A stretch of 5,137 nt of DNA from Alphaproteobacteria bacterium (GTDB lineage Bacteria; Pseudomonadota; Alphaproteobacteria; Paracaedibacterales; JAKBAR01): contig JAIESS010000040.1 in the NCBI GenBank assembly GCA_019745755.1, forward strand, positions 1 to 5,137. The letters are read 5' to 3'. Of the stretch, positions 1 to 5,137 are shown piece after piece. Position 1 is the stretch's first letter. Each line of letters opens with the position of its first letter. A model generated the notes under the pieces. That model was not told the DNA's origin, made no database searches, and saw only the letters and a list, made by a program, of their open reading frames with translations. The translations under genes were made by a program, and so were the position numbers.

Positions 1-857
1 CAAGTTTTTTTGTTAGAATTTGCCAAATGTGTCTGAATTTTTATGTCAATTTTCTTCCAATAATCCAACGTTTTCAGGATGGCCTCACCATAATTGTCCT
101 GTGTTAAGGGGAGATTTTTTTCTCGTGCGTCGATAAACGATTTGAGTATTTTCGCGGTTTGCCCCACGGCTTCCTTTAAAGACACCTCCACAGAACCTGA
201 AGGATTATTTTTAGTCGCAAAGTCATAATTTTTCTCACTATTCTCCAGAGCACTGATCAATCGCCCAGTTGCTAGAACGCGCTCTTTTTGTGCTTCAGAT
301 GTTACTTGTCCATGAAGTGCCATAATTTTTGAAAGTGCTTCAAGTATATTTGGAATTTGAACGACCGTTGTATCCATGACATAAAAACTATCCAAATCGG
401 GATCCAACACAAGACCAGATTCATTGCCAATAATACCCATAAGACCGCTTATGCTTTGGATCGCTTCGGTTGTAAGGCTTAAGGATGGTTTATCAAATGC
501 CTTTTCAAGGGTCTTATGAGTATTCAGCCATTTTTCTTGAATGGTGGGAATGGAAAGTGTTTTTCCAGTCTCAAAAAAATCCGAAACAACTATTTGCCCA
601 TTTTTATGAAATTTCTCCACCTCTACTTTTTGTTCATCGGCCTTTTTTTCAAAGGCAAGCACACCGTGCATCTTCAAAATCGTATCAAACACAGGTGTTA
701 GTTTTTGAATAAGTTCATTACCCACTTTTTCTTTGTCAGCAAAAGCCACAACACTCATTTTTTCGTTTGCAAACAAATAAAATAAAAAAATCACTGGAAT
801 AAGGGACACACAAAAAATCATCTTGATTTTCATGGAAATAGAAAGATGTCCAAGCAT
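1..857 (-). CDS. Membrane sensor, methyl-accepting chemotaxis protein-like, N-terminal part (runs off left edge)
   Basis: An open frame of 285 codons reads leftward from 857 to the window edge without a stop, so only the N-terminal part is present. Residues 1-12 (MLGHLSISMKIK) resemble the short cytoplasmic lead of chemoreceptors ('LxNLSIRxKL'). Residues 13-30 are one hydrophobic membrane helix. Residues 35-285 look periplasmic and helical. They include 'ADKEKVGNELIQKLTPVFD' (40-58) and 'LDPDLDSFYVMD' (151-162), followed by a proline-containing helix (VVQIPNILEAL). From family knowledge this pairing marks a sensory domain found ahead of chemoreceptor, histidine kinase or diguanylate cyclase outputs. 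The output domain lies outside the window, so the chemoreceptor call is inference. I chose the start at 857 over the in-frame ATG at 833 because the extra eight residues complete the receptor-type N-terminus. An in-frame TAA lies six bases upstream of 857. Neither start has a clear Shine-Dalgarno. The gene is divergent from the OmpA/MotB-like gene. Confidence 0.75.
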   Translation of the reverse strand, partial: MLGHLSISMKIKMIFCVSLIPVIFLFYLFANEKMSVVAFADKEKVGNELIQKLTPVFDTILKMHGVLAFEKKADEQKVEVEKFHKNGQIVVSDFFETGKTLSIPTIQEKWLNTHKTLEKAFDKPSLSLTTEAIQSISGLMGIIGNESGLVLDPDLDSFYVMDTTVVQIPNILEALSKIMALHGQVTSEAQKERVLATGRLISALENSEKNYDFATKNNPSGSVEVSLKEAVGQTAKILKSFIDAREKNLPLTQDNYGEAILKTLDYWKKIDIKIQTHLANSNKKT

Positions 858-1018
858 TTTTTAAACTATTTTACACATTTACTTTTGTTAGATTACAGGA
901 CATATCTTTCTATTACGTTAATATTCACTAGATTTTTATCAAAAAACAGCTATAGCCACAGCTCTTCTCTTTGATTAAACTGATGGCAGCACCTCTTTAT
1001 ATTATGCATTCACCGTTC
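858..1018. other. Divergent intergenic spacer between sensor gene and OmpA/MotB-like gene
   Basis: This AT-rich spacer must hold the promoters of both divergent genes, but I could not find a convincing -35/-10 pair on either strand. On the sensor side the start codon is preceded by an A-rich stretch instead of a Shine-Dalgarno. The right part holds a small perfect palindrome, GCTATAGC (949-956), and two copies of ACAGCT twelve bases apart (946-951 and 958-963). These could be chance. If the OmpA/MotB-like gene starts upstream of 1019 (TTG at 971, ATG at 983 or ATG at 1004), the last part of this spacer would be coding. Confidence 0.4.
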
Positions 1019-2095
1019 ATGTTTACACGCACACGACGTCACAATTCCCTCGATATTTGGCCAGGCTTTGTCGATGCTATGGCAACTCTTTTGATGGTCA
1101 TTGTCTTTGTCCTTATGACATTTGTTGTAGCTCAGCTTTATCTTACGGATGCCCTTAGCACAAAGGATACGGCTTTGCAATCCCTCGAGGGGCAAATGAA
1201 AACGCTTCATGAAAATCTGAAACTTGAAAAGCTATCCAAGGAAAAAGCCCATGCGCAGATTGAAAATTTACAAACAACCATGGCTATCTTAGAGAGTCAA
1301 GTCGCCCATTTACGGGCATCCCTCCAAGATTCAGAAAATCAATTATCCAAAGAAACGCACTCTAAAGATAAGGCTCTTTCCTCGATTACACAACTCAATG
1401 AGCAAATCGCAGATCTCAATATCCATATTAAACGCCTAAGTAACGCCCTTGCCGACGAAGAAGCCAAAGAAAAAGAACAAGCTCTTCATCTTGAGGATCT
1501 CAAAGAAAAATTAAACGAAGCCTTGTTGAGCAAGGTGGAGGAACTCAAAGCGCTTAATGAGAAACTTGAGGAAGCTCTTGGTGATAATAAAAAACTTAGC
1601 ACTGAAATTACAAAGCTCAAGGATCCAAAAAAACTTGGACTGACCCAATACCGTTCCGAATTTTTTGCCAAACTTGTGAAAGTTCTTGGCGAGCGCTCGG
1701 ATATTCGTGTGGTGGGGGACCGCTTTGTGTTTCAATCTGAAGTTCTTTTTGACAAAGGATCGTCGGATATTAAAGCCGAAGGAACGGGTCAGCTCAAGGC
1801 TCTCGCAAAAACCCTGAAAGACATTACAAAAAATATCCCCAAGGACATCAGTTGGATCTTACGCATTGACGGTCATACGGACAAACTCGCCATTAATACG
1901 GCGCAGTTCCCATCCAACTGGGAGCTTTCCACGGCCCGTGCCATTGCCGTTGTCAAATCCCTTGCCAAAGAAGGCATCGATGCATCTCACCTTGTGGCCG
2001 CAGGGTTTGGTGAGCATCAGCCCCTCGGTGACGGCAAGGACGAAGCTACCATGGCCCGCAATCGCCGTATTGAGTTTAAGCTGGATCAGCGTTAG
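1019..2095 (+). CDS. MotB/OmpA-like peptidoglycan-binding membrane protein with long coiled coil
   Basis: This 358-residue protein probably anchors a cell-wall-bound, ion-driven membrane complex. It has a short basic N-terminus (MFTRTRRHNS), one membrane helix at about 18-42, a charged Glu/Lys-rich coiled coil at about 45-203, and a C-terminal OmpA/MotB domain at about 232-356. D19 in 'WPGFVDAMATLLMV' falls where MotB carries its proton-channel aspartate. The OmpA domain shows DGHTD (284-288), NWELSTARA (300-308), GFGEHQP (329-335) and RNRRIEF (347-353). By family analogy, D288 and R307 would bind diaminopimelate in peptidoglycan. I chose ATG 1019 because related alphaproteobacterial proteins have only about a dozen residues before 'DIWPGF'; TTG 971, ATG 983 and ATG 1004 are in-frame alternatives, and none has a Shine-Dalgarno. 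Such proteins are usually encoded beside a MotA/TolQ/ExbB-like channel subunit, but none is adjacent here. A flagellar MotB role is less likely, given the long coiled coil and absent motor genes. The DUF952 gene follows after 37 bases. Confidence 0.85.
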   Translation: MFTRTRRHNSLDIWPGFVDAMATLLMVIVFVLMTFVVAQLYLTDALSTKDTALQSLEGQMKTLHENLKLEKLSKEKAHAQIENLQTTMAILESQVAHLRASLQDSENQLSKETHSKDKALSSITQLNEQIADLNIHIKRLSNALADEEAKEKEQALHLEDLKEKLNEALLSKVEELKALNEKLEEALGDNKKLSTEITKLKDPKKLGLTQYRSEFFAKLVKVLGERSDIRVVGDRFVFQSEVLFDKGSSDIKAEGTGQLKALAKTLKDITKNIPKDISWILRIDGHTDKLAINTAQFPSNWELSTARAIAVVKSLAKEGIDASHLVAAGFGEHQPLGDGKDEATMARNRRIEFKLDQR

Positions 2096-2118
2096 ACTTG
2101 GCCGGTGACATTACATAG

Positions 2119-2124
2119 AGGAGG
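2119..2124 (+). promoter_or_regulatory. Strong Shine-Dalgarno (AGGAGG) of the DUF952 gene
   Basis: A consensus AGGAGG lies eight bases before ATG 2133, which fixes that start. It is the only strong ribosome binding site in the window; the other four genes have none that I can recognise. It lies in the 37-base gap after the OmpA/MotB-like gene, which fits independent, efficient initiation on a shared transcript. Confidence 0.85.
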
Positions 2125-2132
2125 ATGTTTAT

Positions 2133-2435
2133 ATGGATAACTATATTTATAAAATTCTCACCCATGATCAATTCAAAGAGATGCAAGACCAGGGCCGCTT
2201 TAGTGGATCAGCGTTGGATGTGAAAGACGGTTATATTCACTGTTCCACAGAGGAGCAGGTCCAAGCGGTTAGGGAAAAGTTCTTTAAGGATCAAGATACA
2301 CTCATTCTTTTAACCATTAGCCCAAAGGGACTCGATGTGCGCTTTGAGGTGTCACCACGCTCAAAGCAGTGTTATCCTCACATTTATGAGAATCTTCCCA
2401 TCGCTAATGTGATTGCCTCCAAAAAGATTGCGTAA
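2133..2435 (+). CDS. DUF952 family small protein
   Basis: This is a complete 100-residue protein, the usual length for a single-domain DUF952 protein. Family features seen are 'YKILTHDQF' near the N-terminus (5-13), 'GYIHCSTEEQV' in the middle (the family's 'GFIHxS' motif), the hydrophobic strand 'DTLILLTISPKGL', and near the C-terminus 'CYPHIYENLPIANV' (the family's 'FPHlYg.Lpl..V'). No signal peptide or membrane helix is visible, so it is probably cytoplasmic. The family's biochemical function is not established. I recall it being placed near ADP-ribosyltransferase-like folds, but that is from memory and gives no activity. It probably forms an operon with the OmpA/MotB-like gene: same strand, 37-base gap, no terminator between. 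No clear terminator follows it. Confidence 0.88.
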   Translation: MDNYIYKILTHDQFKEMQDQGRFSGSALDVKDGYIHCSTEEQVQAVREKFFKDQDTLILLTISPKGLDVRFEVSPRSKQCYPHIYENLPIANVIASKKIA

Positions 2436-2532
2436 AAAACGAGTTGTTTATCCTAGTTTAAGTCAAAAAATGTAATGGTCTTTATATTGGTGTCACGTCA
2501 CATGTGAGTACTTGTCTCTGCGATTATATATG

Positions 2533-2562
2533 TTGACTATGAAAATGCAAAATGCATAAAAT
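2533..2562 (+). promoter_or_regulatory. Possible sigma-70-type promoter upstream of gpmI
   Basis: TTGACT (2533-2538) and TAAAAT (2557-2562) each differ from the -35 and -10 consensus by one base and are separated by 18 bases. The predicted transcript would start near 2570 and give gpmI an untranslated leader of about 135 bases. That leader would include one or both TTTCGAAATC copies and the 2633-2647 dyad. A dyad, ATGCA-AAA-TGCAT (2545-2557), lies in the spacer and touches the -10, so it could be an operator. All of this is inferred from sequence alone. Confidence 0.4.
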
Positions 2563-2563
2563 C

Positions 2564-2619
2564 TTTCGAAATCCTCAGTTACTTGCATAACCATAAGAAC
2601 ATCTGTAATTTTCGAAATC
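2564..2619 (+). repeat. Direct repeat TTTCGAAATC, two copies 46 bases apart
   Basis: Identical 10-base copies lie at 2564-2573 and 2610-2619, each centred on the palindrome TTTCGAAA. Two identical symmetric sites in one upstream region suit paired binding of a dimeric regulator. The 46-base offset is not an exact number of helical turns, and AT-rich sequence makes chance repeats plausible. Confidence 0.4.
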
Positions 2620-2632
2620 TGATGTGGATTAT

Positions 2633-2647
2633 ATTACCATTGGTAAT
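2633..2647. promoter_or_regulatory. Perfect 15-base dyad, candidate operator upstream of gpmI
   Basis: ATTACCA-T-TGGTAAT is a perfect inverted repeat with 7-base arms around a single centre base, ending 58 bases before the gpmI start. A -10-like TATTAT (2673-2678) lies downstream with only a poor -35 (around 2650-2655), so the dyad would sit just upstream of that weak promoter. Alternatively it lies in the leader of a transcript from the 2533-2562 promoter. It is unlikely to be a terminator, because the stem is AT-rich and the T-run does not follow immediately. The binding protein is unknown. Confidence 0.4.
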
Positions 2648-2705
2648 CATTTCTTTTTATGTTAATGCTTGCTATTATCATGAAAACGACTGAAATGTAC
2701 TGTCA

Positions 2706-4205
2706 ATGACGCAATGGGTTTTAGTGATTCTTGATGGTTTTGGCCTGAGTGAAGATAAGCGTTTTAATGGTATCGCTCAAGCAAAAACGCCCTATCTCGA
2801 TTTTTTTATGGAGACTTATCCTCATTCATTTTTAGAGGCGTCTGAGGAAAATGTGGGCCTTCCTAAGGGACAAATGGGCAATTCCGAGGTGGGGCATTTG
2901 ACCATGGGCGCGGGGCGCGTTGTGCGGCAGGGGCTTGGCGCCATTGATCATGCGATTGCGATGGGGGAATTCGAACAGCATCTAAAACTTAAAGAATTCA
3001 TTCATAAAAGTGTAGCAAAACGTTGCCATCTTATGGGGCTTTTTTCTGATGGTGGTGTTCATTCTCATATCACTCATTTTATCAAAGCGGCTGAGATTCT
3101 CGCCTCTCACGGAATCACAGTATTTTTACATCTTTTTACTGACGGACGAGATACATCACCTATGAGTGTGCAACAATTTCTTCCGTTTATTCCTCAGCGC
3201 CCCCTTATTATTCCAGCAACCATCCAGGGGCGTTTTTATGCTATGGATCGTGATCATCGATGGGAGCGCACGGAGCGTGCCTTTAGTGCTATGGTCAAAG
3301 GACAGGGAAAGCCAGCGCCGTCGTTTGAGGTGGCCATTGCGGAGAGTTATGCTGCGGGTGTAAGTGATGAATTTATTGAGCCTTGTGTGATCGGTGATTA
3401 TGACGGTGTGCAAGAGGGGGATAGTCTTTTTCATATTAATTTTAGATCAGACCGTGTACGTCAACTGCTAGCATCCCTTGTTCTTCCAACATTCAAAGAA
3501 TTTGAGACCTCTCCCATAAAGTGGTCATCTATTCTTGGGATGAGCGATTATAGTGAGATTCTCGATCCTTTCGTGCCGGCCTTGTATCCATCTACTCAAA
3601 TTAATGATGGCCTATGCCAGACGTTGGCCTGTCAAGATAAGAAAATTCTTAAAGTGGCGGAGACGGAAAAGTATGCTCACGTGACATTTTTCTTTAATGG
3701 TGGCATGGAAGAACCTGTGGTCGGTGAAGATCGTATTCTCATTCCATCCCCCAAAGTCTCAACTTATGACCTTGCGCCGGAAATGTCAGCACGTGCTGTG
3801 GCAAATGCTGTATGCAAGGGAATGAAAAAGAATATATATGACCTTATTGTCGTGAATTTTGCTAATCCTGATATGGTAGGCCATACAGGGATTCAGTCCG
3901 CCATTATCAAGGCCATTGAATGCGTGGATGAATGTCTTGGAAAACTCTATGACCAGGCTAAAGCATCAGGCTATGCCCTCATGATTACAGCGGATCACGG
4001 CAATGCAGAGTATATGGTGGAGGATCATGATCCAAGCAAACCCCATACAGCCCATACATGTAATCCCGTTCCAGTCTTTCTTGTCAATTCTCCATACAAG
4101 AGTATTCATCAAGGAACACTTGCAGACATAGCTCCAACTTTACTAAAATCAATGCATGTAGAGCCGCCTTCAACCATGACCGGGCAATGCCTTATGGATG
4201 CATAG
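2706..4205 (+). CDS. gpmI: 2,3-bisphosphoglycerate-independent phosphoglycerate mutase
   Basis: This cytoplasmic glycolysis/gluconeogenesis enzyme interconverts 3- and 2-phosphoglycerate through a phosphoserine intermediate and needs two metal ions, typically manganese. The 499 residues cover the full family length (about 510). The alkaline-phosphatase-type parts hold D10 (DGFG), the catalytic S60 (GQMGNSEVGH), D389 and H393 (NPDMVGHTG), D430 and H431 (ADHGNAEY) and H450 (HTAHTCNPVP), the full expected metal and nucleophile set. The inserted transferase domain shows H119 (SDGGVHSH), DGRD (146-149), GRFYAMDRD (175-183), R247 and R250 (FRSDR), and K322 (EKYAHVTFFFNGG). Nothing is missing, so it should be active. 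ATG 2706 places the first strand (WVLVILDGFG) correctly; no strong Shine-Dalgarno precedes it. Flanking spacers of 270 and 150 bases suggest a single-gene transcript. In many Alphaproteobacteria gpmI sits next to rlmH, envC-like and ctpA genes; here its flanks are DUF952 and pheT. Confidence 0.97.
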   Translation: MTQWVLVILDGFGLSEDKRFNGIAQAKTPYLDFFMETYPHSFLEASEENVGLPKGQMGNSEVGHLTMGAGRVVRQGLGAIDHAIAMGEFEQHLKLKEFIHKSVAKRCHLMGLFSDGGVHSHITHFIKAAEILASHGITVFLHLFTDGRDTSPMSVQQFLPFIPQRPLIIPATIQGRFYAMDRDHRWERTERAFSAMVKGQGKPAPSFEVAIAESYAAGVSDEFIEPCVIGDYDGVQEGDSLFHINFRSDRVRQLLASLVLPTFKEFETSPIKWSSILGMSDYSEILDPFVPALYPSTQINDGLCQTLACQDKKILKVAETEKYAHVTFFFNGGMEEPVVGEDRILIPSPKVSTYDLAPEMSARAVANAVCKGMKKNIYDLIVVNFANPDMVGHTGIQSAIIKAIECVDECLGKLYDQAKASGYALMITADHGNAEYMVEDHDPSKPHTAHTCNPVPVFLVNSPYKSIHQGTLADIAPTLLKSMHVEPPSTMTGQCLMDA

Positions 4206-4216
4206 TATTTCTATTC

Positions 4217-4235
4217 TGAACTTAGTTCATTTTTT
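4217..4235 (+). terminator. Weak terminator-like hairpin after gpmI
   Basis: Twelve bases after the gpmI stop, TGAAC-TTA-GTTCA (4217-4229) can form a 5-base-pair stem with a 3-base loop, followed directly by six T (4230-4235). Position and T-run fit an intrinsic terminator. The stem is short with only two G-C pairs, so it may be inefficient, or it may be a 13-base operator-like dyad instead. Confidence 0.4.
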
Positions 4236-4304
4236 GATATTTTGTGCGCATAGTATTGAAATATCCTTTTTTGCCATTTCCATTCCAAAACCATGACCAA
4301 ATCT

Positions 4305-4334
4305 GCTACACATAGAAGCATGATGAATTATAGT
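4305..4334 (+). promoter_or_regulatory. Possible weak promoter for pheT
   Basis: TATAGT (4329-4334) matches five of six bases of the -10 consensus. The best -35 at 18-base spacing is GCTACA (4305-4310), which matches only three of six. Transcription would start near 4341, leaving a leader of about 15 bases before pheT. The case rests mostly on the -10 and on the need for a promoter if gpmI terminates upstream. Confidence 0.3.
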
Positions 4335-4341
4335 GCGTAAA

Positions 4342-4354
4342 GTTTTTTAAAAAC
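4342..4354. repeat. AT-only dyad touching the pheT start
   Basis: GTTTTT-T-AAAAAC (4342-4354) is a perfect inverted repeat ending one base before the pheT start codon, in the place where a Shine-Dalgarno would normally sit. It may just be an A/T-rich initiation region, which leaves little structure over the start. The sensor gene at 857 is likewise preceded by a TTTAAAAA stretch. Confidence 0.35.
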
Positions 4355-4355
4355 G

Positions 4356-5137
4356 ATGAAATTTACTTATTCAATGCTGGGGCATTATCTAAAGGGAGCA
4401 TTTACCCTGGATGATGTGGTGAGTGGACTCATAGACATAGGGCTTGAAGTTGAGTCTGTGACCAATGAAGCTGAACGTCTTAAGGATTTTATTCTGGCTG
4501 AGATTAAGGATACACGCCGCCATCCCGAAGCGGACCGGTTGCAGATTTGCACCGTGGATACGGGAAGCCAAGTGATTGAACTTGTGTGTGGTGGTAAAAA
4601 TGCACGTCCCGGCATCAAAGTTATTCTGGCACCTGTGGGTGCTATCATCCCATCAACAGGACAAGTCCTGAAGGCCGGCAAAGTGCGAGGGGTTGACAGC
4701 CCTGGCATGCTCTGTTCGTCCGATGAGCTTGTGATTGATATCCCTTGCGATGGCATTTTGGAGGTGGTGGCCGACCTTCCCCTCGGCACCAACGCCGCCA
4801 TTGCCCTTGGTTTGAATGATCCCGTCATTGACGTGTCCATCACACCTAACCGTTCCGATTGCTTTTCCGTCCTTGGTATTGCGCGGGATCTTTATGCGTA
4901 TTTTTCCATACAAAACCGTGCCGTGACTTTTAAACCTTTTGAGGTGTCGCCCCATGTTGGACGTTTTGATTGCCCCATACGCGTAACCAATAATGCCCCT
5001 GAAGCCTGCTATGCTTTTGGGCTAACCCTTGTAAAAAATGTCAGAAATAATCCAAGCCCATCAACGATGAGCAGCTGTCTTCGTGCTCTTGGTCTTCGCC
5101 CTATTTCAACCCTTGTTGATATAACCAATTATATGTG
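4356..5137 (+). CDS. pheT: Phenylalanyl-tRNA synthetase beta subunit, N-terminal part (runs off right edge)
   Basis: PheT pairs with PheS as an alpha2-beta2 enzyme that charges tRNA-Phe in the cytoplasm. Here 260 codons are visible of about 800, ending at the right edge. Residues 1-35 (MKFTYSMLGHYL...IGLEVESV) match the family start. Residues about 40-155 form the EMAP/OB-fold tRNA-binding domain, with HPEADRL (56-62), the GGKNARPG loop (79-86) and SPGMLCSSDEL (115-125). The linker ITPNRSDCFSVLGIARDL (162-179) is strongly diagnostic. The frame then enters the B3/B4 region at LGLRPISTLVDITNYM (245-260), which in this enzyme leads to the editing domain; that domain is not visible here. ATG 4356 fits the conserved MKF start, but no Shine-Dalgarno is seen. 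pheS usually lies directly upstream, but here gpmI does, 150 bases away. The usual Trp in the 'SWL' start motif is Met, a minor change. Confidence 0.96.
   Translation, partial: MKFTYSMLGHYLKGAFTLDDVVSGLIDIGLEVESVTNEAERLKDFILAEIKDTRRHPEADRLQICTVDTGSQVIELVCGGKNARPGIKVILAPVGAIIPSTGQVLKAGKVRGVDSPGMLCSSDELVIDIPCDGILEVVADLPLGTNAAIALGLNDPVIDVSITPNRSDCFSVLGIARDLYAYFSIQNRAVTFKPFEVSPHVGRFDCPIRVTNNAPEACYAFGLTLVKNVRNNPSPSTMSSCLRALGLRPISTLVDITNYM

Larger units (their letters stand above)
2436..2705. other. 270-base intergenic spacer with dyads and repeats
   Basis: This is the largest non-coding stretch in the window and has no open frame worth calling. It holds a cluster of short symmetric elements: TCACATGTGA (2498-2507), ATGCA-AAA-TGCAT (2545-2557), two copies of TTTCGAAATC (2564-2573 and 2610-2619), and ATTACCA-T-TGGTAAT (2633-2647). 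It also has a possible promoter at 2533-2562. No tRNA or known riboswitch fold is recognised. A 4-bp AAAC/GTTT pairing just after the DUF952 stop is too weak to call a terminator. The spacer presumably carries gpmI control signals. AT-rich DNA yields such dyads by chance, so only the longest deserve weight. Confidence 0.6.

Noticed and set aside
485..712. Plus-strand open frames of 75 and 61 codons within the sensor gene
   Set aside because: They lie antisense to a 285-codon open frame with recognisable sensor motifs, show no family features, and are typical shadow frames.
858..1018. Flagellar sigma-28-type promoter for the sensor gene
   Set aside because: TAAA-like stretches occur, but no GCCGATAA-type -10 is found at the proper spacing.
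1019..2435. Possible Zorya-like defence pair (ZorB-like protein plus small partner)
   Set aside because: No ZorA-type channel subunit, helicase or nuclease gene is present in the window. The protein fits the common alphaproteobacterial peptidoglycan-binding family better.
2436..2455. AAAC/GTTT hairpin just after the DUF952 stop, considered as a terminator
   Set aside because: The stem is only about four base pairs with one G-C pair, and no T-run follows on the plus strand.
3156..3434. Open frames on both strands inside gpmI
   Set aside because: gpmI is intact across this stretch with conserved motifs, so these are shadow frames.
4293..4340. Fifteen-codon frame just before pheT, considered as a leader peptide for attenuation
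   Set aside because: It has no phenylalanine codons and no Shine-Dalgarno, and no alternative terminator hairpin follows it, so a pheM-like attenuator is not supported.
4385..4955. Minus-strand open frames of 152, 100 and 60 codons
   Set aside because: They are antisense to pheT, whose conserved motifs fix the coding strand. Their translations are low-complexity, Ser/Arg-rich or have no recognisable domain.

Overview
The window reads as part of a low-GC alphaproteobacterial chromosome. The clearest hint is the MotB/OmpA-like protein, whose 'DIWPGFVDA' membrane segment is typical of alphaproteobacterial peptidoglycan-binding proteins. The moderate, AT-leaning base composition and weak ribosome binding sites would suit a Holosporales-like or similar lineage, but that placement is inference and one window cannot prove it.

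Layout, left to right. Positions 857 to 1 (minus strand, running off the left edge) encode the N-terminal half of a membrane sensor. It has a chemoreceptor-like N-terminus, one membrane helix, and a helical periplasmic domain with the motif LDPDLDSFYVMD. A short divergent spacer (858-1018) separates it from a rightward pair: a membrane-anchored, coiled-coil OmpA/MotB-like protein (1019-2095) and a 100-residue DUF952 protein (2133-2435), probably one operon. A 270-base spacer (2436-2705) holds several short dyads, a spaced repeat and a possible promoter. It is followed by a complete gpmI (2706-4205; cofactor-independent phosphoglycerate mutase) with all its catalytic and metal-binding residues. 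A 150-base spacer with a weak terminator-like hairpin leads to pheT (4356 to the right edge; phenylalanyl-tRNA synthetase beta chain, 5' part only).

The genes do not form one pathway. The left half is envelope and signalling (sensor, cell-wall-anchored ion-channel-type subunit, small DUF952 protein); the right half is housekeeping (glycolysis, translation). The most notable points are contextual. The MotB-like protein has no MotA/TolQ-like partner beside it, gpmI lacks its usual alphaproteobacterial neighbours, and pheT is not preceded by pheS. I find no CRISPR array, mobile element, RNA gene or convincing new defence system here.
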